Assembly (NCBI GenBank): GCA_945860245.1
Contig: CAMAPO010000007.1
Location: 1 to 60,499 of the forward strand
DNA from: Bifidobacterium breve
GTDB lineage: Bacteria > Actinomycetota > Actinomycetes > Nanopelagicales > Nanopelagicaceae
DNA: 60,499 nt
Direction of reading: 5' to 3'
Below the pieces are notes generated by a model that saw only the letters and a list, made by a program, of their open reading frames with translations, searched no databases and was not told the DNA's origin. Within the stretch, counting starts at the first letter, position 1. Every line of letters begins with the position of its first letter. A program made the position numbers and the translations under genes. Below, piece after piece: positions 34,910 through 43,303 of this stretch.

Positions 34910-35775
34910 GGCCTTTTCTTATCTTTGATCTGCGCAAATATTTCGCGCGTCGCGGTAGATGTATTCATCGTGTAGAAATGTAAGCCAGGTACTCCAGCGG
35001 CAAGCAACTCTTCACACAGTTTAGTTGCCAAATCTACGCCTAACTTGCGCACATCATCTGAGTTATCTTTTATCTTTTCGAAGGCGGCAGAAATTTCGCT
35101 AGGAATCGGGGTTCCGCTTAATTCAGCCATTCGATTTAATTGATTTACATTTGTAACTGGCAATATTCCGGCAATAATCGGAAGTTGCGATCCACGCGCC
35201 GATAATTTATCAACCAGCGCTTCCCATTTATCTACTTCAAAGAAGAATTGAGTCGTGGCAAAAGTTGCTCCAGCTGCTTCCTTGCGGATTAGCGTTTCAA
35301 TATCGCCAGCAGAATCTCCATTTGATGCCGGGTGGCCATCCGGAAAAGCCGCAACGCCAATTGTGAAGCCGCCAAAATCTGCCGCAAGGGAAACTAATTC
35401 CTCTGCATGATTTAGACCACCTGCAGTTGGCGACCAAGGTGCGCGCGGACCACCTGCGGGATCACCGCGAAGTGCCAAAATGTTATTAATGCCTGCAGCT
35501 TTGTAGCGAGTTAAAATCTCGAGTAATTCATCGCGCGTTGATCCGACGCAAGTTAGATGCGCGACAACTGGCAATTTTGTATGTTCGGTAATTTCCGAAG
35601 TTACGCGAATTGTGCGATCACGCGTTGATCCGCCAGCGCCGTAGGTAACTGATATGAAGTCAGGGGCGATCGGCTCAAGGGCGGTAATTGCGCTCCAGAG
35701 GCGGGTTTCACCCTCTTGATCCTTAGGTGGGAAGAATTCAAAGGAGTATGTGACCGCTTCCCCAACTCGTTTCAT
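34906..35775 (-). CDS. metF: Methylenetetrahydrofolate reductase
   Basis: MetF reduces 5,10-methylene-THF to 5-methyl-THF for methionine synthesis. The start at ATG 35775 is chosen because GGAG stands 6 nt before it and because YSFEFFPPKDQEGETRLW follows closely, as in the family. Other motifs: DFISVTYGAGGSTRD, HLTCVGSTRDEL, NILALRGDPAGG, ATTQFFFEVDKW, and GILPVTNVNQL. The protein of 289 residues is a normal bacterial MetF barrel. It is divergent from crtE with almost no spacer, and forms a pair with the phosphotransferase gene. Confidence 0.95.
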   Translation of the reverse strand: MKRVGEAVTYSFEFFPPKDQEGETRLWSAITALEPIAPDFISVTYGAGGSTRDRTIRVTSEITEHTKLPVVAHLTCVGSTRDELLEILTRYKAAGINNILALRGDPAGGPRAPWSPTAGGLNHAEELVSLAADFGGFTIGVAAFPDGHPASNGDSAGDIETLIRKEAAGATFATTQFFFEVDKWEALVDKLSARGSQLPIIAGILPVTNVNQLNRMAELSGTPIPSEISAAFEKIKDNSDDVRKLGVDLATKLCEELLAAGVPGLHFYTMNTSTATREIFAQIKDKKRP

Positions 35776-35809
35776 GCGCATCTCCATGCGGTCAGGGTAC
35801 CGTTGCGCC

Positions 35810-36895
35810 GTGGTTAACGATGCGCGTGGCACGCTCCTTGAGATACGTGAGCAGGTTCAAGGCGAACTCACCACATATTTAGCGTTGCAACGCGAATACC
35901 TTGGTGCGATCGGTTCTGAATTAATCCCGGTCTGCGATGCCCTTGAGTCATTTCTTCTTGAAGGCGGTAAACGTCTGCGGCCACTTTTTGCCTATGCCGG
36001 TTTCTGTGCAACAGGTGCCAAACCAACATCGGCAGATATTCGCGCCTTCACTAGCCTTGAATTGTTGCAAGCATGCGCGCTAATTCACGATGATCTGATG
36101 GATCGTTCCGACACTCGACGTGGTAAACCAGCAATTCATCGCCACTTTGAAAATTTACATCAATCTGAGGCGATGGCTGGCCTAGCCGATCAATTCGGTG
36201 AATCTGCGGCGGTATTACTCGGTGATCTGGCACTTGTTTGGTCAGATCATTTACTCCACACATCTGGCGTTGCCAGCGATGCGCTGCTCTCTGCGCTTTC
36301 GGTACACGATGAGATGCGCATTGAGTTAATGGCTGGTCAATATTTAGATGTGCGTGAAGCTGGTGAGAAATCCCCAAGTGTGGATCGTTCACTGCGCATC
36401 GCCAGATATAAATCTGGAAAGTACACAATCGAACGCCCACTGCATTTAGGTGTAGCGCTGGCAATTGCGGATACGGCAAAGAGCAAAGATCTTATAAATA
36501 TTTTGAGTGCGTATGGGCTACCGCTCGGTGAAGCCTTCCAATTGCGCGATGACATGCTCGGAATTTTCGGTGATCCATCAGTCACTGGTAAGCCAGCCGG
36601 TGATGATCTTCGCGAAGGCAAGCGAACTGTGCTGATGGCGATGACCTTTGAACGCGCAGATCCGGCCACCAAAGCCACGATCTCCGCAGCCCTAGGTCGT
36701 GAGGATCTAACTTCTGATCAAATTGATGAGGTTCGCGCCTTAATTACCGCAACGGGTGCTGTTAAAGATGTCGAAGATCTCATCGATGGCCTACTTTCCA
36801 ACGCGCTAACTGCCGCAAACTCTGATGAAATTGCACCCTCAGCCCGCGAGTTACTTGTTGAACTTGCAACTAGCGCAATACGTAGGAGCCATTAA
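35810..36895 (+). CDS. crtE: Geranylgeranyl diphosphate synthase (polyprenyl synthetase)
   Basis: CrtE condenses isopentenyl diphosphate units to the C20 carotenoid precursor. The 361-residue protein has the first aspartate motif HDDLMDRSDTRRG, the lysine-arginine motif GGKRLRP, and the second aspartate motif LRDDMLGIFGD followed by GKPAGDDLREGKRT. The start is uncertain: GTG 35810 is chosen because ATG 35774 and ATG 35786 lie within or at the metF start and none has a clear Shine-Dalgarno. It is followed directly by crtI. The context identifies the chain length as C20 with fair confidence. Confidence 0.9.
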   Translation: MVNDARGTLLEIREQVQGELTTYLALQREYLGAIGSELIPVCDALESFLLEGGKRLRPLFAYAGFCATGAKPTSADIRAFTSLELLQACALIHDDLMDRSDTRRGKPAIHRHFENLHQSEAMAGLADQFGESAAVLLGDLALVWSDHLLHTSGVASDALLSALSVHDEMRIELMAGQYLDVREAGEKSPSVDRSLRIARYKSGKYTIERPLHLGVALAIADTAKSKDLINILSAYGLPLGEAFQLRDDMLGIFGDPSVTGKPAGDDLREGKRTVLMAMTFERADPATKATISAALGREDLTSDQIDEVRALITATGAVKDVEDLIDGLLSNALTAANSDEIAPSARELLVELATSAIRRSH

Positions 36896-38380
36896 GTGTC
36901 TGCCCGAGTAAAAGGTCCCACCGATCACGTTGTCGTAGTCGGTGCAGGTCTTGCTGGTTTAAGTGCCGCACTTCGTTTAGCGGGTGCAGGACGCAAAGTT
37001 ACAGTTATTGAGCGCGAGAGCGTTCCGGGTGGTCGCAACGGTTTGCTAGAAAAAGATGGCTTCTCATTTGATACTGGACCTTCTGTTCTGACCATGCCTT
37101 CCCTTATTCAAGATGCATTTAGCTGCGTCGGTGAAGATATGAAAGATTGGCTAGAGCTTTCACCGCTTAAACCGCTCTATCGCGCTTTTTATCACGATGG
37201 TTCACAAATTGATGTGCACGCCAATACCGCCGAGATGGAAGAAGAGATCCGTCGCACGGTGAGTGCTGAAGAAGCGCTGGGTTATCGCAGATACGTCGAA
37301 TTTGTAACTAAGTTATATAAGTACGAGATGAACGATTTCATCGATCGTAATATTGATTCACCATTTAACTTGCTCACCCCTAACTTGGCACGTTTGATTG
37401 CACTTGGCGGATTTAGAAGACTCTCCCCTAAAGTAAATCAATTCTTAAAAGACCCTCGCCTACAAAAGGTTTACTCATTTCAGGCGATGTATGCCGGCGT
37501 TAGCCCACAGCAAGCCTTGGCAATTTATGCGGTAATCGCCTATATGGATTCAGTTAACGGAGTTTTCTTTCCGAAGGGTGGAATGCATGCAGTACCGCGC
37601 GCACTTGCTGCGGCAGCGCAAAAGCATGGCGTGACTTTTAAATACAACACAACGGTGACCAAATTGGATATTGCAAATGGGCGGGCTAAGGCGGTAATCA
37701 CCGATACTGGCGAACGCATTGAATGCGATGTTGTTGTAATGAATCCAGATCTGCCGGTTGTTTGGCGCGAACTATTAGGTAAGACGCCACTTTCGGTGAA
37801 ACGCCTTAAGTACTCACCATCTTGCGCCACTCTCTTGGTCGGCTCTTCCAAGAAATACGATCACGTTGCCCACCACAACATCCACTTCGGAGAATCTTGG
37901 GATGGCGTATTCGATGAATTAATCAAGAAGAAGACCTTGATGACCGATCCTTCTGTCCTAGTAACAATTCCGACCAAAGATGATCCATCACTTGCGCCGG
38001 CGGGCAAAGAGAATTATTACGTTCTCTTCCCAACGCCAAATTTATCCGCCGATATTGATTGGAAGACGCAAGCTCGTCCATATCGCGATCACATGATTAA
38101 GACGCTCGAAGATCGCGGATACACGGGCTTTGGTGACGCTATCGAAACTGAAGTAATGACCACACCTCTTGATTGGCAGGACCAAGGCATGGAACGTGGC
38201 GCACCTTTTGCAAGTGCACATACCTTCTTTCAGACAGGCCCTTTCCGCCCAAAGAATATTGCAGCAGGTTTTGAGAATGTGGTCTTTGCCGGTTCCGGTA
38301 CACAACCTGGCGTTGGCGTTCCAATGGTTTTGATCTCTGGTCGTCTGGCGGCGGAGCGAATCGTGGGTCCGGTTAAGTAA
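36896..38380 (+). CDS. crtI: Phytoene desaturase
   Basis: CrtI is the FAD-dependent desaturase that converts phytoene to lycopene or a more desaturated product. The 494-residue protein starts with GTG right after the crtE stop, with AGGAG nine nt before it. Seen: the FAD fold VVVVGAGLAGLSAALRLAG, GGRNGLLEKDGFSFDTGPSVLTMP in part, FQAMYAGVSPQQALAIYAVIAYMD in part, FPKGGMHAVPRAL, and the C-terminal motif GSGTQPGVGVPMVLISGRLAAERI in part, which is the bacterial-type desaturase signature. How many steps it performs cannot be told. Confidence 0.95.
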   Translation: MSARVKGPTDHVVVVGAGLAGLSAALRLAGAGRKVTVIERESVPGGRNGLLEKDGFSFDTGPSVLTMPSLIQDAFSCVGEDMKDWLELSPLKPLYRAFYHDGSQIDVHANTAEMEEEIRRTVSAEEALGYRRYVEFVTKLYKYEMNDFIDRNIDSPFNLLTPNLARLIALGGFRRLSPKVNQFLKDPRLQKVYSFQAMYAGVSPQQALAIYAVIAYMDSVNGVFFPKGGMHAVPRALAAAAQKHGVTFKYNTTVTKLDIANGRAKAVITDTGERIECDVVVMNPDLPVVWRELLGKTPLSVKRLKYSPSCATLLVGSSKKYDHVAHHNIHFGESWDGVFDELIKKKTLMTDPSVLVTIPTKDDPSLAPAGKENYYVLFPTPNLSADIDWKTQARPYRDHMIKTLEDRGYTGFGDAIETEVMTTPLDWQDQGMERGAPFASAHTFFQTGPFRPKNIAAGFENVVFAGSGTQPGVGVPMVLISGRLAAERIVGPVK

Positions 38381-39286
38381 GTGAATGAATTAAACGCTGC
38401 CGGAATTTATGATCCGCAACTGCGCGCATCTTATGAAGAGTGCAAGCGTTTAAATTCTCTCCACGGTAAGACCTATTATCTGGCAACCTTGCTGCTTCCT
38501 GCTGCTAAGCGTCCATTTGTTCACGCCTTGTATGGTTTTGCGCGATATGCCGATGAAATTGTTGATGACCTATCTTCAACGTTGACGCCTGCTGAGAAAG
38601 CAGAGGTGCTAAGCAAGTGGAGTTCAGAAGTTTTAGCAGGACTTAAATCTGGGACTACCAGTGATGCAGTTGGTAAGGCGCTAATTGATACAGTGCAACG
38701 CTTTGCAATTCCGCATCAACACTTTATAGATTTTCTACACTCAATGGAGATGGATCTGACCATCACGCAATATAAAACTTACGAAGATCTATATAAATAC
38801 GTATATGGCTCGGCAGCGGTAATTGGCTTGGAAATGGTGCCAATTTTGGGAGGCGATACCGTTAATTCGTTAGCTGCCGCTAAAGATCTAGGTGTCGCTT
38901 TTCAATTAGCTAACTTCATCCGCGATGTTGCCGAAGATCTAGACCGTGGCCGTATTTATCTACCACTTGATGAATTGGCAGAACATGGCGTAACTCCTGA
39001 GATGCTATTTGCCCGCAAGTTGACCCCCGAAATAATTAGCGCTTTAAAGTTTCAGATATCCCGAGTCAGGCAATTACAAAAGGCGGCAGAGCCAGGCATC
39101 GCGCTATTGGATAAGACCAGCCGGCCGTGTATCCGCGCAGCAAGTGAGCTCTACTGTGGAATTGTTGATGAGGTTGAAAAGATTGGCTATGACATCTTTG
39201 ATAAACGCGCGAAAACTTCTACCTCCCGCCGCGCACGAGTGGCTGCACGCGCCTATATCGACGCAGTTATCGCTCGCATCGGCTAA
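38381..39286 (+). CDS. crtB: Phytoene synthase
   Basis: CrtB joins two geranylgeranyl diphosphates to phytoene. The 301-residue protein starts with GTG directly after the crtI stop. Motifs: FVHALYGFARYADEIVDDL with the first DxxxD site, YGSAAVIGLEMVPILG, and FQLANFIRDVAEDLDRGRIYLP with the second aspartate motif. It ends the core carotenoid operon; the TPP riboswitch of the next gene begins only a few bases after its stop. Confidence 0.96.
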   Translation: MNELNAAGIYDPQLRASYEECKRLNSLHGKTYYLATLLLPAAKRPFVHALYGFARYADEIVDDLSSTLTPAEKAEVLSKWSSEVLAGLKSGTTSDAVGKALIDTVQRFAIPHQHFIDFLHSMEMDLTITQYKTYEDLYKYVYGSAAVIGLEMVPILGGDTVNSLAAAKDLGVAFQLANFIRDVAEDLDRGRIYLPLDELAEHGVTPEMLFARKLTPEIISALKFQISRVRQLQKAAEPGIALLDKTSRPCIRAASELYCGIVDEVEKIGYDIFDKRAKTSTSRRARVAARAYIDAVIARIG

Positions 39287-39292
39287 AGTATT

Positions 39293-39379
39293 TAATGCGG
39301 GAGCCGCTAATACGGCTGAGAGGATCTGAGATTCAGATCGACCGCTTGACCCATCCGATAATGCGGATGCGGAAAGGAA
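39293..39379 (+). ncRNA. Thiamine pyrophosphate (TPP) riboswitch
   Basis: The leader shows the THI-element core: GCGGGAGCCG, a short loop, CGGCTGAGAGG (conserved GGCUGAGA), a variable P3a hairpin (GATCTGAGATTCAGATC), GACCGC closing the GCGG arm, and TTGACCCATCCG-ATAAT-GCGGATGCGG-AAAGGA corresponding to the conserved pyrophosphate-sensing helix. The 3' end overlaps the AAAGGA ribosome binding site 7 nt before the GTG start of the transporter gene, so control is probably at translation initiation with repression by TPP. Identification is by eye, not by covariance model. Confidence 0.92.
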
Positions 39380-39385
39380 TTATTT

Positions 39386-39997
39386 GTGCCATCTATATTT
39401 AATTTTCTATCTTATACTTTGATAATAATCTGGGGTTATGAACTTTCCTATTTAGAATTCGTTGCCTTAATCGCATCTTTAATCGGCGTAGCACTCGGCA
39501 TCACCGGCAGACGTATAACTTGGCCCTGGTGGGCAATTAGCTCCATCCTTTACGGGATCCTATTTTTACAATGGGAACTCTTTGCCAGCGCCGCATTGCA
39601 AATTGTCTTTATCATCGCCGCACTTTTTGGTTGGTTTGGCTGGGAACCAACTGGGGCTAAACCGGGACCGCTAAAAAATAAATACCGCGCAACCACCCTG
39701 GTTGCCATAATTTTGGCAACCCTGGCGCTTGCTCCAATTCTAAAAAGTTGGGGCGCGGCATCAACGTATGCTGATGCAGTTTTATTCTTTGGTTCCCTTG
39801 CCGCCCAATTTTTTATGGTCTATCAAAAGTATGAAACTTGGATACTCTGGTTAGTAGTTGATGCGGGATATGTTGCCCTCTATGCCACACAGGATCTCTT
39901 ATTCACATCACTACTTTATTTAGTTTTCACAATTCTGGCGGCACTGGGATGGGGTAAATGGTATGGATCTCATCGCAGCGCTATCCGATCTATGTAA
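39386..39997 (+). CDS. pnuT: PnuC-family vitamin transporter, predicted thiamine transporter PnuT
   Basis: A 203-residue membrane protein with about seven segments, of the PnuC family (facilitators for nicotinamide riboside, riboflavin or thiamine). Seen: ELSYLEFVALIASLIGVALGI in part, ITWPWWAISSILYGILFLQW in part, FGWFGWEPTG, MVYQKYETWILWLVVDAGYV in part. The start is GTG 39386 with AAAGGA before it. The TPP riboswitch in the leader makes thiamine the likely substrate, which is the definition of PnuT. PnuC-type uptake needs intracellular phosphorylation to trap the vitamin, and the next gene is a kinase-like protein overlapping by 35 nt. Confidence 0.88.
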   Translation: MPSIFNFLSYTLIIIWGYELSYLEFVALIASLIGVALGITGRRITWPWWAISSILYGILFLQWELFASAALQIVFIIAALFGWFGWEPTGAKPGPLKNKYRATTLVAIILATLALAPILKSWGAASTYADAVLFFGSLAAQFFMVYQKYETWILWLVVDAGYVALYATQDLLFTSLLYLVFTILAALGWGKWYGSHRSAIRSM

Positions 39998-40499
39998 GGA
40001 ACGGAATTCGCCCATCATTGCAATTGATGGGCCGGCTGGCGCTGGTAAAACTACTTTGGCGCACGAAATTTATTTAGCGCTATCGGTGCAGATGTCTGTG
40101 AATGTTTTCCATATGGATGATTTATACGATGGTTGGGATAACGCGCTCGGTGAGGATTTGACGAAGGTATTGCTTTATTTAACTGATCAACATAAAGGAA
40201 ATAGACCAGCCAAAATCAAGAAATATAACTGGACTACCTCTTCTTTCGAAGAGAGTGAGCAACTAGCACCAGCAGATTTGCTGATTCTGGAGGGCGTTGG
40301 AAGCGGTGATAAAGAGCTGCAAGATGATTTAGCGGCTTTGATCTGGATAGATATCGACCCAGAAATTGGCGTGAAACGAGTCATTGATCGCGACGGAGCG
40401 CAAGTCGCAGATGAAATGAAAAGGTGGCTTGGCACACAGCAGAAATATTTCTCTCAACACTCAACGCGTGAAAAGGCAGATTTCATACTAACTACATAA
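39963..40499 (+). CDS. P-loop kinase, uridine-kinase-like, in a TPP-switched operon
   Basis: A 178-residue P-loop protein of the uridine kinase-like group. Seen: Walker A IAIDGPAGAGKTTLA at residues 20-34, a hydrophobic strand with FHMDDLYDGWD (residues of the Asp-Asp type that bind the acceptor), LLILEGVGSG as the second strand, and RVIDRDG as a lid-like arginine region. It overlaps pnuT by 35 nt and is thus under the TPP riboswitch. By context it is a candidate thiamine kinase or pyrophosphokinase that traps imported thiamine; it does not look like the standard thiamine pyrophosphokinase fold. The assignment is an inference. Confidence 0.82.
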   Translation: MDLIAALSDLCKERNSPIIAIDGPAGAGKTTLAHEIYLALSVQMSVNVFHMDDLYDGWDNALGEDLTKVLLYLTDQHKGNRPAKIKKYNWTTSSFEESEQLAPADLLILEGVGSGDKELQDDLAALIWIDIDPEIGVKRVIDRDGAQVADEMKRWLGTQQKYFSQHSTREKADFILTT

Positions 40500-40509
40500 A
40501 ATTGTAGAT

Positions 40510-42441
40510 ATGTCTGACCTTACTGGCGAGCTAATTGATGGGCGCTATCAACTCATCCGCCAGATGGCAGCCGGTGGTATGGCCACAATTTATGAGGCGC
40601 TAGATACTCGCCTTGATCGCAAAGTTGCTGTAAAGATTATGCATCCGCACTTAGCGCAAGATGAGCAATTTGTAGAGCGCTTTATCCGCGAAGCTAAAGC
40701 ATCTGCTGCCTTATCGCATCCAAATATTGTCTCCGTTCAGGATCAGGGATGGAATCAGCACGGTAGTCCAGCAGTCTTTTTAGTAATGGAGTTAGTTGAG
40801 GGCCACACGCTGCGCGAATATTTAAATGAACAAGGTGCGTTGACAGTTTCCGCGGGGATTAAATTCTTACTACCTGTGTTAAGCGCTTTAGCAGCAGCGC
40901 ATAAGGTAGGAATCGTCCATCGCGACATTAAGCCAGACAATATCCTTATCTCTAAGGAAGGCAGAATTAAGATAGCCGACTTCGGATTGGCTAAAGGTCC
41001 ACTTCTTGGAACGACTATGACTGCCGAATCGAGCATTGTCTTAGGGAGCGTTTCATACCTCTCCCCCGAACAAGTACAACGCGGTATCGCTGATTCCCGT
41101 AGCGATGTGTATTCAGCAGGAATTACCGCCTTTGAAATATTTACAGGTGAAAAACCTTATGCCGGTGCAGAACCAATTCAAATTGCATATATGCATGTCA
41201 ATGAACGCATTCCGCTAATGAGCACCAAGCGCAGCGGGATTCCGCCAGAATTAGACCAACTAATTTATCGCGCAACTAATTCAGATCCCGATGCCCGCCC
41301 TAGCAATGGCGCTGAATTCCATCAAGCCCTAACCGCAATTTCTCAAGCGCTTGATCCAACACAGAAACAACTAAGTCTCGAGTTAGATATACCTATTGCT
41401 CCGATGCGCCCGGCATCGCAGAAACCATCTCGCCGGGAACGGGCGCGAATCGAAAAGGAAAAAACTGTGGCGCTAAAGAAGATAGAAAATACTGGAGAAA
41501 ATAAGAAGCCGCAAAGTAAAGAGACGACCGCTCAACTGCGTAAAAAGAAGAAGATCAGTAAGCGCGTTCGCCGTAATCGCTATATAGCAGCTGGGTTAGC
41601 AGTCATGCTCGGAGTTGTTGGTTGGTATGCCCTGGTTGGCCCAGGTTCTAAAGTTGTGGTGCCATCCATTGTTGGCGCTACTGAAAAGGAAGCGAATAAA
41701 TCACTCGGCCCACTTGGACTAACACTAGTAATCTCCGAAAAGAGATTTGACGAAGATATTTCAACAGGAAAAATTATCGAATCAGATCCTTCAGGTGGAG
41801 GCAAACTCGATCCCGGTGGCGCAGTAAAGGTAGTTATCTCAAAAGGTCCAGAACGTTATGAAATTCCATCCTTAGTTGGCTTAACTCCTGAAGCAGCCGT
41901 TAATTCACTAGCGAAATACCCCGTAAAAGTTGGCGAGTTAAAGGAAGTATTTAATGAGAAGACCCCCAAAGGTTTTGTGATTTCGACTTCTCCTGCTGCT
42001 GGCGAGAAGGTAAAGCGCGATGCGACTATCGATTTGCTAGTTAGCAAAGGGGTAGAGACTTTTGATGTTGCTTCCTATGTCGGTAAATCCGCTGATCAAG
42101 CCCTTAACGAGTTAACCGAAGCCGGATTTGATGTAGATACAGTTTCTCAATACAGCGAAAAAGATCCCGGAGAGGTTATTTCTCAACTTCCTTCGGGCGG
42201 TGCACCGCTAGAAAAAGGCGCAAAGATTACTTTGACTATTTCCAAGGGGTCGCAATACGTCGCTATCCCTAATGTCTCCTCTTTAACCGAAGCAAAGGCA
42301 CGCGCAGCACTTAACGATCTCGAACTTAAAGTTGTGGTCAAAAAAATTGGCGCTAAGAAGGTGAAGCAGGTAATAAACATCTCGCCTAAAGAAGGCACTA
42401 AGGTCAAACGAGGCAGTACGGTAACTATCACTGTAGGGTAA
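40510..42441 (+). CDS. pknB: Serine/threonine protein kinase with four PASTA domains
   Basis: PknB-type kinases sense muropeptides or lipid II and regulate cell wall synthesis and division. The 643-residue protein has a kinase domain (about residues 9-275) with VAVKIMHPHLA (ATP lysine), catalytic loop HRDIKPDNILI and ADFGLAK. A charged juxtamembrane region follows (lysine-rich), then one membrane segment at about residues 356-376 and four extracytoplasmic PASTA repeats that each end in a VxVVxSKG-type motif. In other actinobacteria pknB lies in a cluster with pbpA and rodA, but here it is alone between the kinase-like gene and nfo. Confidence 0.95.
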   Translation: MSDLTGELIDGRYQLIRQMAAGGMATIYEALDTRLDRKVAVKIMHPHLAQDEQFVERFIREAKASAALSHPNIVSVQDQGWNQHGSPAVFLVMELVEGHTLREYLNEQGALTVSAGIKFLLPVLSALAAAHKVGIVHRDIKPDNILISKEGRIKIADFGLAKGPLLGTTMTAESSIVLGSVSYLSPEQVQRGIADSRSDVYSAGITAFEIFTGEKPYAGAEPIQIAYMHVNERIPLMSTKRSGIPPELDQLIYRATNSDPDARPSNGAEFHQALTAISQALDPTQKQLSLELDIPIAPMRPASQKPSRRERARIEKEKTVALKKIENTGENKKPQSKETTAQLRKKKKISKRVRRNRYIAAGLAVMLGVVGWYALVGPGSKVVVPSIVGATEKEANKSLGPLGLTLVISEKRFDEDISTGKIIESDPSGGGKLDPGGAVKVVISKGPERYEIPSLVGLTPEAAVNSLAKYPVKVGELKEVFNEKTPKGFVISTSPAAGEKVKRDATIDLLVSKGVETFDVASYVGKSADQALNELTEAGFDVDTVSQYSEKDPGEVISQLPSGGAPLEKGAKITLTISKGSQYVAIPNVSSLTEAKARAALNDLELKVVVKKIGAKKVKQVINISPKEGTKVKRGSTVTITVG

Positions 42442-42445
42442 GCAA

Positions 42446-43303
42446 ATGCCTAAAACCTCACCGCGTATCGGCGCACATACGCCAACTTCTGGAGGTATGG
42501 CCAAGCGCGCTATCGCCTATGCCGAAACTATCGGCGCTGAAGCGATGCAGGTATTTACCTCCAACCCACGTGGTTGGGCGATGCCCGAGACAAATCACGA
42601 AGCAGATGCGCTCTTTCGCGAGAAAGCTGCCGCGTTAGATATCGAAACTTATGTCCATGCACCCTTTTTAATTAATTTAGGTTCTCCAACCGAAGGCACC
42701 TACTTAAATTCACTCGCCTCAACTGAATTTTCACTTAAGCGCGGCAAAGAAATCGGGGCTCTTGGAGTTGTGGTTCACACCGGTTCTGCAGTTAATGAAG
42801 ATTTTATTGATAAGGCTTGGAAGCAGATACATAAAGGGATGATGCCAATACTTAACGCGCTCACCGATGATTCCCCGATGCTGCTGCTAGAACCAACTGC
42901 TGGACAAGGACAGTCACTGGTAAAGCGGTTAGAAGATTTAGAGAATTACCTAAAGGCTTTGGAGTATCACCCAAAAGTTGGGATCTGCTTAGATACCTGC
43001 CACGTCTTTGCGGCAGGACATGACATCGCTAAAAAGGGTGGCATGAAAGAGACGCTAGATCTCTTGGTAGAAGTTGCCGGAGCCGAGCGCATTCAATTGA
43101 TCCACGCCAATGATTCAATGGATGTTTGTGGCGCACTTAAAGATCGCCACCAAAATATTGGTGATGGCTTTATCGGAGTTGATCCATTTAAAGAGTTACT
43201 CAAGCACCCTGCGGTCAAGAACGCGCCACTTATTTTGGAGACGCCGGGTATGGAGCCAGAGCACGGTAAAGAGGTTGCGTTACTAAAAGGTTTACGTGGA
43301 TGA
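42446..43303 (+). CDS. nfo: Endonuclease IV (AP endonuclease)
   Basis: Nfo cuts the DNA backbone 5' of abasic sites in base excision repair. The 285-residue TIM-barrel protein shows IGAHTPTSGGMAKRA, QVFTSNPRGW, YVHAPFLINLGSP, VVVHTGSA, LLLEPTAGQG, GICLDTCHVFAAGHD, IHANDSMDVCGALKDRHQNIGDG and LILETPG, which carry the His, Glu and Asp ligands of the three zinc ions. It starts 4 nt after pknB, and its stop overlaps the next start by 4 nt. Confidence 0.95.
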   Translation: MPKTSPRIGAHTPTSGGMAKRAIAYAETIGAEAMQVFTSNPRGWAMPETNHEADALFREKAAALDIETYVHAPFLINLGSPTEGTYLNSLASTEFSLKRGKEIGALGVVVHTGSAVNEDFIDKAWKQIHKGMMPILNALTDDSPMLLLEPTAGQGQSLVKRLEDLENYLKALEYHPKVGICLDTCHVFAAGHDIAKKGGMKETLDLLVEVAGAERIQLIHANDSMDVCGALKDRHQNIGDGFIGVDPFKELLKHPAVKNAPLILETPGMEPEHGKEVALLKGLRG

